64,000 bases of DNA from Rhipicephalus microplus (GCF_043290135.1 NC_134702.1:190930491-190994490); one strand, 5' to 3'. Positions 21,204 to 32,756 are shown, counted from the first letter of the stretch. Notes: a model not told the origin generated them from the sequence alone. Numbers and translations are program-made.

Positions 21204-21930
21204 ATACTAAAAGCGCAATTAGGTATGAATAAGCTAATACAGACATTTTAGATGCGGAAGCATCTTATACTCGCGCCTTGTAGTGCGCCGTCCGCACCGC
21301 TTCTCGAACATTCGACAGCTGACGCGCGCGCATGCGCCGTCGCACCGTCGCCCACCATCTGTGCCGCGCGCGCTTCTCCTTCGAGAACATTCGACAGCTG
21401 ACAGCGCATGCGCCGTCGCGCCGTCGCCATCTGTGCCGCGCGCACGCTTCTCCTTCGAGAACATTCGACAGCTGACAGCCCATGCGCCGTCGCGCTGTAT
21501 ATATACTCAAGGTCGGCGCTCGCTCGCTCAGATGCCGCTCGTCCGTTGGTTTGTACTCACTCTTTACTTTACCGACCACAAAGCCATCGTCCTCAAAGTT
21601 CGTCGCAATAAATAAAACACCGCCCTTTCGCATACGTGCCGTACGTGTTCACTCATTTAACACCCCATTTCACAACCACGTAAACCAATTTAGGCATCGA
21701 CCCAAGTAAGTCGCACTTTAACACCCCGTTAACCAATTATATGCTCCGCATCCTCCTCAGTGTTCCCCCGAGGGAAGCTGCGGGCAATTTTTTGTATGGA
21801 TATTAGCACCCCGTAGACGTCAACCTGTGATAAGCCCCACCACACACCATACTACAAGCGCATTTAGGTATGAATAGGCTATTACGGAGATTTTTCTACG
21901 GATATTAGCACCCCGTAGATGTCAACCTGA
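21204..21930. repeat. Direct-repeat framework around the LTR-like unit
   Basis: About 40 bp at 21204-21242 (CACCATACTAAAAGCGCAAT...) recur at 21848-21888 with few changes. A second module (GGATATTAGCACCCCGTAGA) occurs at 21798-21830 and 21898-21930. The repeats bracket the promoter-like unit and suggest duplication during insertion or unequal exchange. Confidence 0.6.
21250..21680 (+). repeat. Solo-LTR-like promoter unit with three tandem enhancer-like repeats
   Basis: Three copies of a 74-79 bp module start at 21306, 21385 and 21459; each has GAACATTCGACAGCTGAC then GC(G/C)CATGCGCC. A TATA box (TATATATAC, 21498-21506) lies about 30 bp before an arthropod-type initiator (TCAGAT, 21528-21533). 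Two overlapping AATAAA signals follow at 21607-21616. Enhancer, TATA, start and poly(A) signal within 350 bp is the U3-R layout of an LTR. No internal region or second LTR is next to it, so a solo LTR is likely. The superfamily is unknown. Confidence 0.5.
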
Positions 21931-21935
21931 TATAA

Positions 21936-22179
21936 GCCCCGCCCCGGTGGTATGGTGGCTAATGTAATCGGCTGCTGACCCGCAGGTCACGGGATCAAAT
22001 CCCGACTGCGGCGGCTGCATTTTCATTGGAGGTGATAATAGCTGTGGGCCCGTGTGCTCAGATTTGGGTGTACGCTAAAGAACCCCAGAAGGTCAAAATT
22101 TCTGAAGCCCTTCGCTATGACGCCTCATAAAAATACGTGGTTTTGCGACGTTAAACTCACATCTCAATCAAATCAATCA
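21936..22179 (+). mobile_element. Ruka-type tRNA-derived SINE
   Basis: A diverged tRNA-like head (GCCCCGCCCCGGTGG, CGGCTGCTGACCCGCAGG, B-box-like GGGATCAAATCCC) is followed by the shared body (GTGTGCTCAGATTTGGG, AAAGAACCCCAGAAGGTC) and an (AATC)n tail. Ruka is a known SINE of ixodid ticks. Confidence 0.85.
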
Positions 22180-22324
22180 CTAAACCAGCGATAAATAACG
22201 GTGGATAAAATATTTACCACATTGTAGCTTCTCCAAGCCTGCCACCCTTAATTTCCGAAAATTGCCCTTACCTATGACGAAATGAGGTTTGATGATATTG
22301 TCATGGGCTAAGTATGTGCTACAC

Positions 22325-24660
22325 GGTGCCAAATATTTCTCTTCAATAGACCTTCGCTCAGGCTACTGGAAGATCGCTGTGGACGACTAAGACAGAGAGA
22401 AGACGGCCTTCGTGACTCCTGATTGACTTTATCAGTTCAAGATGATGCCTTTTGAATTATGCAATGCCCCCGCGACTTTTGAGCGCATGACGGACTCTCT
22501 CCTTCGAGGCATGAAGTGGACCATCTGCCTCTGCTATCTTGACGAGGTTATTGTTTTTTCGACTACTTTCAACGACCATCTTACCCGTCTGCCCACAGTG
22601 CTTGATGTTTTCCGACGTGCCAACTTGCAACTTAACTCGTCCAAATGTCGCTTTGGGCAATGCCAAATCTGCGTACTCGGCCATCTTGTTGACGCTGTGG
22701 GCGTTCAACCAGACCCTGCGAAAGTCCGAGCAGTTCACGACTTCCCCACACCCCGCTCAGCCAAGGACGTCCGAAGTGTTCTAGGACTGTGCTCCTACTT
22801 CCGTCGTTTTGTCGAGAAGTGTGCTGAAGTAGCCCGTCCTCTAACCGGCCTCCTCTAACCGGCCTCCTCCAAACGGATGTCGCATTCGCCTGGGGCCAAC
22901 AGCAGGCAAACGCCTTCTCGTCGCTTGTTGAGATTCTCACCAATCCACCAGTCCTAGCAGACTTCGACCCATCTGCCGCCACGGAGCTTTGTACAGACGC
23001 CAGTGACCACGGCATAGGCGCAGTGCTGGCGCAGCGGCAACAAGGAATGCACCGCGTCGTCGCGTACGCAAGCCGACTGTTGTCGCGCTCGAAACAAAAT
23101 TATCCGATCACAGAGCGCGAGTGCTTAGCTCTCGTCTAGGCAATTGCGAAATTCCGACCGCAGCTCAATAGCCGACCATTCTCAGTTATTACGGACCACC
23201 AAGCGCTTTGCTGGCTCTCCTCACTCAAAGACCCTATGGGACGCCTTGGACGCTGGGCGCTGCGCTTACAAGAGTACACTTTTTCCGTATCCTATAAATC
23301 CGGACAACTTCACAAGGATGCCGACTGCTTATCCCGTTACCCAGTCGATCCCCCTGACATGATGGAAGATGGACAAGATGTCCTCGTTCTTTCCATTACC
23401 GACTTCACCGACATAGCGGCTGAACAATGCCGCGACCCCTATTTGCGTGCTATTATCAATGGTCTGCACTCCCCCCACCCTGACCACTCTTTACAACTGT
23501 TCGTTCTTCACAACGACATCTTGCACCGCTACAACGCCCACCCAGATGGTGCTGAGCTTTTACTCGTTGTTCCTGCGCATCTTCGCTCAGACGTTTTGGC
23601 GCAGCTCCGTGATGCCCGCTCCGCTGGACACCTAGGGGTGTCACGCACGTGTGACCGCGCTCGCCGCCAATTCTTTTGGCCTGGCCTCTACTGTTCTTTG
23701 CGACAGTACGTTGCGGCATGCGACCTCTGCGAGCGCGGCAAGACACCGGCTCCGGGACCTGCTGGTACCCTCCAGCCCATTGAAGTACCAGATGAGCCAT
23801 TTTTTCGAGTCGGCGTCGATCTTCTAGGACCTTTTCCCGTGTCGGCCACCGGTGATAAGTGGATTGCTATTGCTACCGACTACGCAACGCGCTATGCCAT
23901 TGCACGCGCTCTCCCCACCAGCTGCGCTACTGATGTAGCCGATTTGCTTCTTCATGACATCATTATGCGTCATGGTGCTTCTCGTCAGTTGATCCCCGAC
24001 CACGGCTGCTGTTTTCTATCTAAAATAGTCAACGAGCTCCTGCGATCCTATTCTACCCACCACAAGTTCACTACAGCGTACCACCCACAAACCAACGGCC
24101 TCACGGAAAGCATCAACCATACCCTGACGAATATGTTAGCGATGTACGTCTCCAAGGATCGCAAAGATTGGGACATCCCCTTACTTTTTGTTACCTTCGC
24201 ATACAACAGTTCACGTCACGATACAGCTGCATTTTCACCTTTTTACCTACTGTTTAGTTATGACCCGCCTTTGCCCATGGACACCATGCTCCAATCTGAC
24301 GCCCCCTCATCGACTGCTTATGCTTGTGATGCCCTGGCCCGAGCTGACATCGCCCGCCAAGTCGCCCGGGATCGGTTATGTGCCTCGCAGCTTAATTAAA
24401 AGAGTGCTTACGATCGCCGGCACCGCGACGTACAGTACTCTCCGGGGTCACTCTTCTTGTTGTGGTTACCATCGCGTCGTGTTGGTCTCTGCGAAAAACC
24501 GATGACCCGTTACGTTGGCCCCTACCGCGTCATACGCAAGGTCACCAGCGTGACCTATGAGATAGCTCCACTCCATACCACGTCAGTACCAGCTTCAGTC
24601 CCGGCCGATATAGTTCACGTCTCACGGCTTAAAGCATACTACTCACGCCCTGAGAATTGA
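22325..24660 (+). pseudogene. pol: T4 pol remnant (RT to integrase)
   Basis: RT begins in its middle with AKYFSSIDLRSGYW and continues to FELCNAPATFERM. The catalytic box is YLDE instead of YLDD (about 22531-22545). RNase H (TDASDHGIGAVLAQ) and the tether follow, then an integrase with CDLCERGK, GVDLLGPF, a changed second-Asp block (IPDHGCCF) and HPQTNGLTESINHT. Stops occur near 22389 and 23139, and frames shift near 22855 and 24398. The long open stretch 23236-24399 covers the end of RNase H and most of integrase. This is a dead copy of a family distinct from T1/T2. Confidence 0.88.
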
Positions 24661-24696
24661 TCGCACCGGGACGGTGCTTCTGCCGCCGGCGGGTAA

Positions 24697-24826
24697 TGTC
24701 ACGGGCTAAGTAAATGCCTGAGAATGACGACGACGAAGTGCTGAACGGGAACGTGCTCGGACTGCAGCAGCGTTGTACGCATTTGCTCGCCAGTATATTC
24801 ATTCTGTGTACTTTATTCCCCGTAAC
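24697..24826 (+). repeat. 3' LTR of T4
   Basis: 130 bp from TGTCACGGGC to CCCCGTAACA; the two ends form an inverted repeat. It is preceded by a GC-rich PPT-like GCCGGCGGGTAA and followed by ATAT. Confidence 0.8.
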
Positions 24827-24830
24827 AATA

Positions 24831-25680
24831 TGCTGAATTATGTGTCAGTGGTGCACTGAGACATCCATTTTTGGTTTTGGTCTGTTTTTACTGCGGAAGG
24901 CTATCATTGGCGGCACCACCACCTCGTGCTATTGCTACACGGAGGCCTCGAATGCACCCACTCAAGCAATTTCAAGTATTATTTGATGGGCGAACAAGCT
25001 TGGCCCCTTCAATGATCTACATCCACCACACAGTCTCCCCATTGCGCGCTTTATTCTATAGTACACGGCACTATTAACCACCCCACAGGTTACAGTATTG
25101 GATGCAGTGCGCAGGTTTTTGTAACGCATGAAAATGCTTTTCTTTTCTCTGCATTGAGGGTGGAGGCTGTCCCAGCGGCGGACGTCTGCCAGGGTAAGCA
25201 AAAGGAGAGGAAATTAACATTGGCCTTCGAGTATCCACAGAGAGGACACGCTATAGAAAGAAGACGGAAGTGGTTTAGGTCCTAAAGGGTGCGTAGAGCT
25301 TGGCTAGGGACTGTTAAGGATGGAGGGATGAGTAGTGGTCACTGGCAATGAGCTTGCGTTGATTGAGCTCAGAGAACGGGTGTCTTCGTTCTGACGAGAA
25401 ATAGGCTGAAGTCGCCGTTGGCCCTTAAAATAGGCCATCGGGCCGAGATCGAAGGCCTTAATTCTGATTACCAAAGGGATCCGGCACTAACACTGGATGC
25501 ATAGTACTATGAAATTTTTTGTGCATTCTCGTTATTTCCGACGCAAAAGATGCATGCTTCGGTAGGCAAACCTAAATAATAATTGCAGACGCTTATGACA
25601 AAGTAACGTTGGCTTACGAGTTTGATAAGGATATATCAGCTTTGTCTGCTTCAGCTTTCAGTTGTGAAGGCATATCAGAG
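24831..25680. other. Spacer
   Basis: No recognised gene. It continues the target locus of T4. Confidence 0.35.
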
Positions 25681-25758
25681 GTGATTGATTGATATGTGGG
25701 GTACCACGTCTCAAAACCACCGTATGATTATGAGAGACGCCGTAGTGGAGGACTCCGC
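25681..25758 (-). mobile_element. Short Ruka-type SINE 3' fragment
   Basis: About 78 bp of SINE 3' body with its ATTGATTG tail at the left. It is flanked by imperfect duplications CATATCAGA and CATATTAGA (25671-25679, 25758-25766). Confidence 0.7.
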
Positions 25759-25766
25759 ATATTAGA

Positions 25767-26900
25767 TGTGGCTGAGTAGGAAAGCGTCTGTATGATAAGC
25801 TTCAGAAAAGTCTGAACCCCACGTGTTATCTACCCAGCGCACAAATGAAGAGCTGGAATACCTATTAAGGGCAAACCACTGCATTTGGGCACAGTATATT
25901 ACGTAGAAGAAACAACAGAAACACGCATGAACAGCTGGATGCATAGCACACTGAAATCACTGGTCATGCACGTGAAAGCGAAGTGATTTGTTTGTTTTTG
26001 ACGGGCTGGCCAATCTTATATAATTAGTGTTTTGTTTGTTTGTTTGTTTGGCTATACTGCTGAGTCCTACTGAAGCAGTCGGATAGTGCAGTAGGTGTCT
26101 ATCGGCCAATAGAACGTAAATAGCCTTGCTATGCAAAATCAATAGCAGAAAATGTATGAAAAAATAAAGTAAAGAACATCAGCAGAACTTACTTCAGTAA
26201 AGACACAAGAAAGAAGGCAAACAACGCAAACGCAAGGTTCTGTAAATAATAAAACTACATGAAATTCTTCAAAAGTTTTGATTCCTTTACTTTCCGAGGT
26301 GGGCACACTAACCCCCTTATTCACAAAGGCTCCTCGACTCGACTTCCTCCCTTCATTTGACAGAGTGGAGCACTGCGCTACCACTCGGCTGAAAATGACG
26401 CTGCGCTACTCAAGAATCGCAGCAGATTATTGCTGATATGCATTGACTTGCCGTGCCTAGAGACGGCGCTCCCATCGGCTTTTTCAAGTGAAGGTGGAGC
26501 GTTGAGTGAAGTGACGTTCTAGAATGCGTGGGTAAGACATTCCACTTCACAACCATTCGCGGAAGAAAATACATCGTCTCTGAGTATTATAACCACCTAA
26601 AAGATGAACATAACTGGCTATACGGCCATTAGGGCGCCGTTTATCAATTTCAAACACAAAGAGTAATCATGCAAATTCGATACTCCTCGTAGGTGCACTT
26701 CAGAGCGTCCTTGGCTACCAAACCAGAGGCCGAGACGCTATCCTATCGACTGAAAATGGCTTTCTTTTGAACTCTTTTCAACCTAATAATATTAATATGA
26801 GTCACGGGGAGCCCGAAAATAACAGCGTACTCAAGAAAAGTAAGACAAAAATTTTTTTTGGGGGGGAGGGGTGTGTGTTTTGTCACTTAACGAATTGCGA
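25767..26900. other. Spacer
   Basis: AT-rich, with a (GTTT)n patch near 26030-26050 and a tRNA-A-box-like phrase on the minus strand near 26366-26392. There is no gene I can support. Confidence 0.35.
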
Positions 26901-26902
26901 AG

Positions 26903-27127
26903 GTGATCGCCGTGGTGGAGCTGTGGTGGTGTGCTGCGCGGCTTCTGAACCAAACGTCACGGGTACTATCTCGGCCGTGGTGGTCATATTTCGATGGAGG
27001 CAACATGGTAGAGGCCCGTGTACTTGCGATGTCACTGCACGTTGAAGAACACCAGATGGTCGGAATTTCCGGAGCCTTCCGCTACGGCGCAACACATCAT
27101 CAACTCTCACTTTTGGAACGTAAAACT
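26903..27127 (+). mobile_element. Diverged Ruka-type SINE
   Basis: It keeps GCCGTGGTGGAGCTGTGGTG at the head, CATGGTAGAGGCCCGTGTAC and GGTCGGAATTTCCGGAGCC in the body, and a decayed 3' end. It is an older copy than those at 29.2 and 56.8 kb. Confidence 0.65.
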
Positions 27128-27519
27128 CTAGATACCATCGAGTCCACTTATAGGGATACAGCTTTTTTGAATATATCGGGTATAAGCATGACACGCTGTG
27201 GCCCCGTCAATTTTAAAGTGTTATATGCTGAAATAACCTGCTTACAGAAATGCTTGCATGCTGCATTTTAATTCCAACCACCAAACGCCTTGCCATAAAC
27301 TGAAAATTGCCCAGCACGCTTTTGAGTTGGTGGTATGCATCACCGCACTGCAATTTAGCATTTCGGCAACGACGACTTTTCAAATGCCCTGCGTTGCTCG
27401 AGCGACAGTGCCTCAGTGTTGGTGCATATTCGAACTTGAAATTAGCCTGAAATATTGAGTTTTGGAAGAGTGTCAGCGTCCAGAGCTTCAGATGTTGTCA
27501 TACAACATCATACAACATG

Positions 27520-27890
27520 TTGTCGGGCACAGTGGCACCGAAAGAATGCGGTTGACAATTCTTCGCTTTTCGCTGTGCAGTTCCTCGGCCTCCTACGCAC
27601 TGCGTACTGCGATGAGCATACCGTTGACGAGGCGGCTAGGCATCAGTTCAGGGATTTGTACTGTCATGACGCTGGTGATCAGCGTTTGACACCGGCCATC
27701 AGACCACCACTTCATTCTACGTCACCAAGCGCAGAAGCCGGCACGCAACCTTCGCGTAGAGCGACACCATGCGGAACCAGTATAAAGGGTCATCCTTTAG
27801 AATGCGCTACCACTGGGCACGGTGGCACCGAAAGAATGCGGTCCGCTGACAATCCTTTGCTTTTTGCTGTGCAAGTGAGAAAACGTTACG
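27520..27890 (+). repeat. Duplicated module upstream of CR1-like LINE
   Basis: About 60 bp (GGGCAC(A/G)GTGGCACCG, AAAGAATGCGG, then TGACAAT) occur at 27525 and again exactly 300 bp later at 27825. A TATAAA is at 27781-27786, before the second copy. This may be the repetitive 5' UTR of the LINE that follows. Confidence 0.5.
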
Positions 27891-28140
27891 GCAAGTGTTA
27901 CCGTTCAAGCGATCTTTTTCTGCTAGTGCCGCCGTGCCCATGGCTGTGTTGCTTGCTTGATATTGCTGTTATCTGCCTCAGGAAATTACTGCTTTTAGGG
28001 GGGGGGACATTGAAGCTAACCGTGGTTTCGACACTTCACTAATATTAAAGCAGCTTAGGGAAATCGCAGCTGATATTAAAGATATAAAGGAAAAGCGCCT
28101 GGTAGTAATAGAAAAAAAAAGGTGGACGCTTTGTCAAATC

Positions 28141-28629
28141 TTGAAGAAAAAGTCACTTCATGTGCAGGACCGGCTCACGTATAAGAACCAAGTTGTTCTG
28201 ACGCTTGAAAGGAAGATAGACGATTCACAGAACCACAGTAGAAGACCTAATTTGGTCATTTTTGGGCTACCAGAACCAGAGGGTGAAAACGGTGGATCCC
28301 AGGAAACAGCCGTAAATAAAGGTATCTTTCAAGACCTTCTCGAGCTGGAACCAGTAGCCATAGAACGCATTCACAGATTAGGTCGTCCGTCTCCGAATAA
28401 GAAACGACCGGTCATCCTGAGGCTGCTCGATACGAGAGATAAAACATTAATTTTTAAACAATGCCACAAACTGAACAACACTTCTATATCAACAAGTGAG
28501 GATTATTCGCAGAAAGTTCGTGAAGTTAGGCGGAAGCTTTGGGCAAGTGCGAAGGAAAACCGGGAGAAAGAGGACAAAGTTTCCTTAGCTTTTGACAAAT
28601 TGTATATCAATAAAGTAGCGTATATTTGA
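28141..28629 (+). pseudogene. LINE ORF1, RRM-like/RNA-binding region
   Basis: 162 codons. After a Lys/Glu-rich, probably coiled-coil start comes RRPNLVIFGLPEPEGENGG, IERIHRLGRPSP, KRPVILRLLD and FKQCHKLNNT. This is the classic R..N.VI.G.PE ... HRLG ... RPVI order of LINE ORF1 proteins, which bind RNA and form trimers in L1. The preceding region (28040-28140) is also in ORF1-like sequence but out of frame. The frame ends at 28627-28629, before ORF2. It lacks a clear start, so it is listed as a remnant. Confidence 0.75.
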
Positions 28630-28700
28630 AATGACGAAATAAATGATAGAGTTGCTGCTCGAAAAAACGACGAATAAAATTCACGCCGGCTAATGACCCG

Positions 28701-29584
28701 TTGTCACGCGAAAAAGCTAAGGTAGACGCTAGTTTCGCCGACTGCCAAGGCAATGTTTTAAAGATTCGGTGTTTAGAAATCAACCGTCCGTCCTACAGAA
28801 ATTCAATTTCAACCAAAGAAAAACACCTGCGTATCGTCAATTTCAACGCTCGTAGCGTAGTAAACAAGACAGATATACTTGAAATTCAGCTGCTACGGCA
28901 TGATCCACACTTTGCAATCATAACAGAAACTTGGCTACGTAGTGACATAACAAATGAATTAAACTTTCCAGCCAATTACAAAGTGTTTCGCAAAGATAGA
29001 ATGCACAAAGGTGGGGGTGTGGCCATTCTATTGAAAGATCAGATAGATGCGACGCTTATCGGTGACACTCGCGACCTGGAGTGCTTATGCGTCAAGTTAT
29101 CATGCATGGGCCATCGCTTCGTGTTGTACGCATGTTACAGGCCACCTGACGGTACTCCAGATTACTTGATTAAACTTCAAGAGCACATGTCGTGATTGAT
29201 ATGTGGGGTTTAACGTCCCAAAACTACTATATGATTATGAGAGACGCCGTAGTGGAGGGCTCCGGAAATTTCGACCACCTGGGGTTCTTTAACGTGCACC
29301 CAAATCTGAGCACACGGGAAGAGCACATGTCTTCTTACCAGAATAAGAAACTTTTATTGATTGGTGATCTGAACCTGCCTGGCGTCAATTGGAAGGTCCT
29401 CCAAGCAAACAATAAGAATGATAAAAACGCTAACATTATTTTCGACATTATGCTGACACATGATCTAATCCAAGTGGTTAATGAACCCACGCTTGTGCAA
29501 GGGTCATCCTGTTCTGTATTAGAAGTTGTATTTTTAAACCGTGCATTTACTGAGCATATTGTGTCAATTGAGGATGGTTTGTGA
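28701..29584 (+). pseudogene. LINE ORF2 apurinic-type endonuclease, split by SINE
   Basis: The first half (28701-29191) shows LRIVNFNARSVVNK, IITETWLRSDI, KGGGVAILLK and YACYRPPDGTPDY. The second half (29319-29584) shows KKLLLIGDLNLPGVNW, with the catalytic D and N, and SSCSVLEVVFL. These are exonuclease/endonuclease/phosphatase-fold motifs used to nick target DNA. The SINE at 29192-29318 interrupts it, and a TGA at 29582-29584 ends the frame before RT. If the SINE and one duplication are ignored the reading frame is the same on both sides, so the insertion is later than most decay. Confidence 0.85.
29192..29318 (-). mobile_element. Headless Ruka-type SINE with 13-bp target duplication
   Basis: 127 bp in minus orientation, from the GTGATTGATATG tail to the CGTGTGCTCAGATTTG start. 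It lacks the tRNA head. Exact duplications AAGAGCACATGTC flank it (29179-29191 and 29319-29331). Confidence 0.92.
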
Positions 29585-29599
29585 GATCATTTCTTTGTT

Positions 29600-31672
29600 G
29601 CGCTTTCTGTACCCATTGTCGAGATTGCTGTTCACAAAATTCCCAAAACCATATCTAATAAAGATTATTCGAGAGCTGATGACGCCAGCTTCGTTGACTA
29701 CATGGAAACCTGTCTTACGGGCTTTGCTTATAGTGGCGGTGAAGTGAGTGCTCTGTGGGCAACGTTTACAACAATGTGCAAGCATTGCATAGATACATTC
29801 ATACGTACTAAATCTAAAAAAAGTCATTAAAAGTATGCCATCGATGACGCGTGGCATAATTGAATTGAAGCTCAAAATCAAACGAATAAAGAAGAAACAT
29901 GTGCGTACGGGGATTATTAGTGCGAGTATGGATGCTATCAGTGAACTACAAGACAAGCTAGCATGCGCTGTACGTGATTCGAAAGACCTATATTTCACTG
30001 CAACATTGCCAAACTTTATAAAGAACGCGCCGGATAAGTTTTGGGAATACCTAGGCGAAAGCAAGAAGGCTGGCAGGAAATCACAATTAATGGAACTATT
30101 ATTAACAACTTGAATGCTATCGCACAGAATTTTAACGATTATTTTCATAGCGTATTTACCAGTGGAAGTTCAGTGTTATCTTTAGACTCTGTAGTGTTTC
30201 AACGCCATGAGGCGAACTTCATCTCATACCATGGCATTGTGTTTATGTTGTTAAACTTGAAAACCAAAACAACTCCTGGCCCTGATGAGATCCCAAATGT
30301 GTTCCTTAGGCGATACGCCGAAACTATTGCTAAATTTTTGGTTGTGTTATTCAGATAATCTTTGCTATGTGCAAAAGTACCTAGTGATTGGAGGATGGCT
30401 CGAGTTGTCCTAGTCTTTAAGAAAGGCGATCAATCGTTAATACAGAATAACCGCCCCATATCACTGACGTCATCATGCTGCAAAGTTTTCGAGCACATAA
30501 TGGCAAGTCACATTAATGAATTCTTAGAACAGTCGGTACTAACCACTTGTCAACATGGCTTTAGAAAAAGCTGCTGGACTATCACACAATTAATTATAGT
30601 AATCGATTCATTTGCTAAAGATTTCGATGCTAACGGTGAAATTGGTGCTTTATTTTTGAATTTTAGTAAAGCCTTCGATAGGGTCATTCACGAAAAATTA
30701 ATTCTAAAGCTAAGAAACATTATGCTTCCTGATATTTTGATTTCCTGGAACGCAGACTATCTGAATAACCGTAAACAGTAAGTTTCAGTTGATGGACACA
30801 ACACGGGCTGTCTACCAGTTACCTCAGGTGTGCCCCAGGGCAGTGTCCTGGGTCCACTCTTTCTTTTATGTATTAATGGCATTGTCAACATCGTCACACC
30901 TGGAACACAAATAAGACTGTTTGCAGACGACTGCGTTGTGTTTTTGTAGAATTGAATCTGTGGATGATCAGAAGGAACTAGATTTAGGCTTGAATAACAT
31001 ATCCTTTTGGTGCAAAAAATGGGGCATGTCTGCAAATACCGACAAAACAGTCTCTCTTCACATAACGAATAAAAAGAATCCCCTCAATCACGTGTACAAA
31101 TGGGGTTTGTCCCAATAAAACAAGTTGATAGCTATAATTACCTTGGCGTAACCTTCACTGCCAATTTATTTTGGAACCTTCATGTTGAGAACACTTGCTC
31201 TTCTGCATTCCGCAAACTAGCTTACCTGCGACACAAACTTAGTAATTCTCCTTCAAACGTTAAGTTACTCGCCTACCTAACCTATATCCGCCCAAAACAA
31301 GAACATGCCTGCGTAGCATGGGACCCGTATACTAAGCTCAATATCAACAAACTTGAGAGAATACACAGAACGTCGGTTCGTTTTATTTATTCTAAATACA
31401 AACGTTCGGACTCCCCGTCACAGCTAATGTTGGCTAATGAGATTCCTTCTCTTGAATCAAGAAGACAGAAGTACCGCTTGGATTTTTTACATAATCTGAT
31501 TGACCACAAATTCACCCTCACCTTTTCGCTTTATGTAAGCCCTCTTTCCACAAGGCAAACACGGCACAATCACTCTGATGCATTAACACCAATCTATGCT
31601 AGAACAGACACGTATAAGTTTTCCTTTTTTCCACGGACCATTTTAGAATGGAATTCTCTGCCCGCACCGTAG
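29600..31672 (+). pseudogene. LINE ORF2 reverse transcriptase, broken
   Basis: Pieces in different frames: NFNDYFHSVFTSG near 30130; PSDWRMARVVLVFKKGD and NRPISLTSSCCKVFEHI (30370-30500); motif A FLNFSKAFDRV near 30655; SGVPQGSVLGPLFLL near 30825; catalytic FADD near 30920. Then come LDLGLNNISFWCKKWGMSAN, the thumb (VDSYNYLGVTF) and the C-terminus (LERIHRTSVRFIYSKYK, then ILEWNSLP) at 31100-31672. In-frame stops lie at about 30356, 30779 and 30947. All conserved RT blocks are still readable, so the copy is moderately old. Confidence 0.88.
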
Positions 31673-31759
31673 AACTTGTGACGATGGGTGACATGTACTT
31701 TTCTGTACCTTTTTCATGAGCATTCTATCACAATTTTGTTAAGTTCTTTTGAATATGTT

Positions 31760-31811
31760 GGTATAGGCATTTATATATTAGTGCGTATATATGTGTATAT
31801 ATGTATATATA

Positions 31812-31903
<92 letters not shown>

Positions 31904-31990
31904 GTATATATATGTGTATGTGTGTGTATATGTGTATGTATATAGATATGTATTTGTATGTTTATATGTGTATGTATGTACATACGTATG
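31760..31990. repeat. (TA)n/(TATG)n microsatellite in LINE 3' UTR
   Basis: A long AT dinucleotide run (about 31811-31901) is flanked by TATG/TGTA variants. It yields Tyr/Ile-only open frames that should be ignored. Confidence 0.9.
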
Positions 31991-32082
31991 TTTTTAGTTT
32001 TGTGTACAATTATGTATGCCCGTCCTTCAAGGACCACGACGTGGTCTGCAGTATGTACTAAATAAATAAATAATTAATAAAC

Positions 32083-32755
32083 AATGGCTCTGAAAAGCTT
32101 GTGGCGGTAATTAAGAGTGAAAAGCGGCAAAATAAAGGATAAATTCCAGCTGCAGAACGCCCTCCACTGAAGAAAACGTCGCCAGCGGTTTTTCTAATTG
32201 GCAATAGGCTTGATCGTACAGCTTTGTAGCACTGCGGCAAAGCCTACTTTGAAATTGCACTACTTGTGCGAACAGTGGCGAGTTTTTGTTAGTGCCTTTT
32301 AGGACATACAATTTCTGTAAAAGGATAGCCACGCCTTCGTGCAATGCACAGCACAGTCACAGCGAATCCCGAAAGAGCGGCAATTTTAAGGGTTTTATTG
32401 AACACAATTTAGGTAACTGCTATAACACATCTGTTGGATACCCACTGCGCAATAGATCACCGTATTTTTTTTTGTAGGCATTCATACGGTTTTTGTTTAG
32501 TTTTCGAAAAAACGTGATAAATGCAACACACTAGCAAGACATTTTACCTAATTTCGCGATGTTGTGATAGAGAAAGATGAAGAGTTATGCCAGCAGCTTT
32601 TGTAATCGGTTGGAGCATCCGACGACCACTTCGATACGTAATTCGCATTGAGACACCTGGTTATCATTTCCTAATCTCAAAGGCCTTGTGACTTATATTA
32701 ATGACATTCCTTTGGCAACATGACAACTGCCTAAATTCAGTTTGCCACGAAGTTT
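32083..32755. other. Spacer
   Basis: No gene is recognised. Minus-strand frames at 32058-32344 have no domain. Confidence 0.35.
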
Positions 32756-32756
32756 C

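Larger units (their letters stand above)
22299..24826 (+). mobile_element. Ty3/gypsy element T4, internally deleted and decayed
   Basis: Only the first 16 bases of the 5' LTR remain (TGTCATGGGCTAAGTA, 22299-22314), fused directly to RT coding sequence. The 3' LTR (24697-24826) is complete. ATAT flanks both ends (22295-22298 and 24827-24830). PBS, gag, protease and the start of RT are missing. Confidence 0.85.
28040..32082 (+). mobile_element. CR1/L2-like LINE, nearly full length, inactive
   Basis: It has ORF1, endonuclease and RT in order, a 3' UTR with a (TA)n expansion, and a tail (GTATGTACTAAATAAATAAATAA) ending near 32082. A SINE with its own target duplication splits the endonuclease. 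Several stops and frameshifts make it non-functional. A related truncated copy lies on the minus strand at 60.2-61.5 kb and carries a similar tail (GTATGTATAAATAAA). Confidence 0.85.

Noticed and set aside
21234..21633. Long Ala/Arg-rich frames on both strands
   Set aside because: GC-rich tandem enhancer-like modules with few stops; the same peptide recurs with each repeat.
26366..26395. tRNA-like sequence on the minus strand
   Set aside because: Only an A-box-like phrase (GCCGAGTGGTAGCGCAGTGC) is seen and no B-box at the right distance.
31688..32037. Tyr/Ile-rich open frames on both strands
   Set aside because: Translation of (TA)n and (TATG)n microsatellite sequence.
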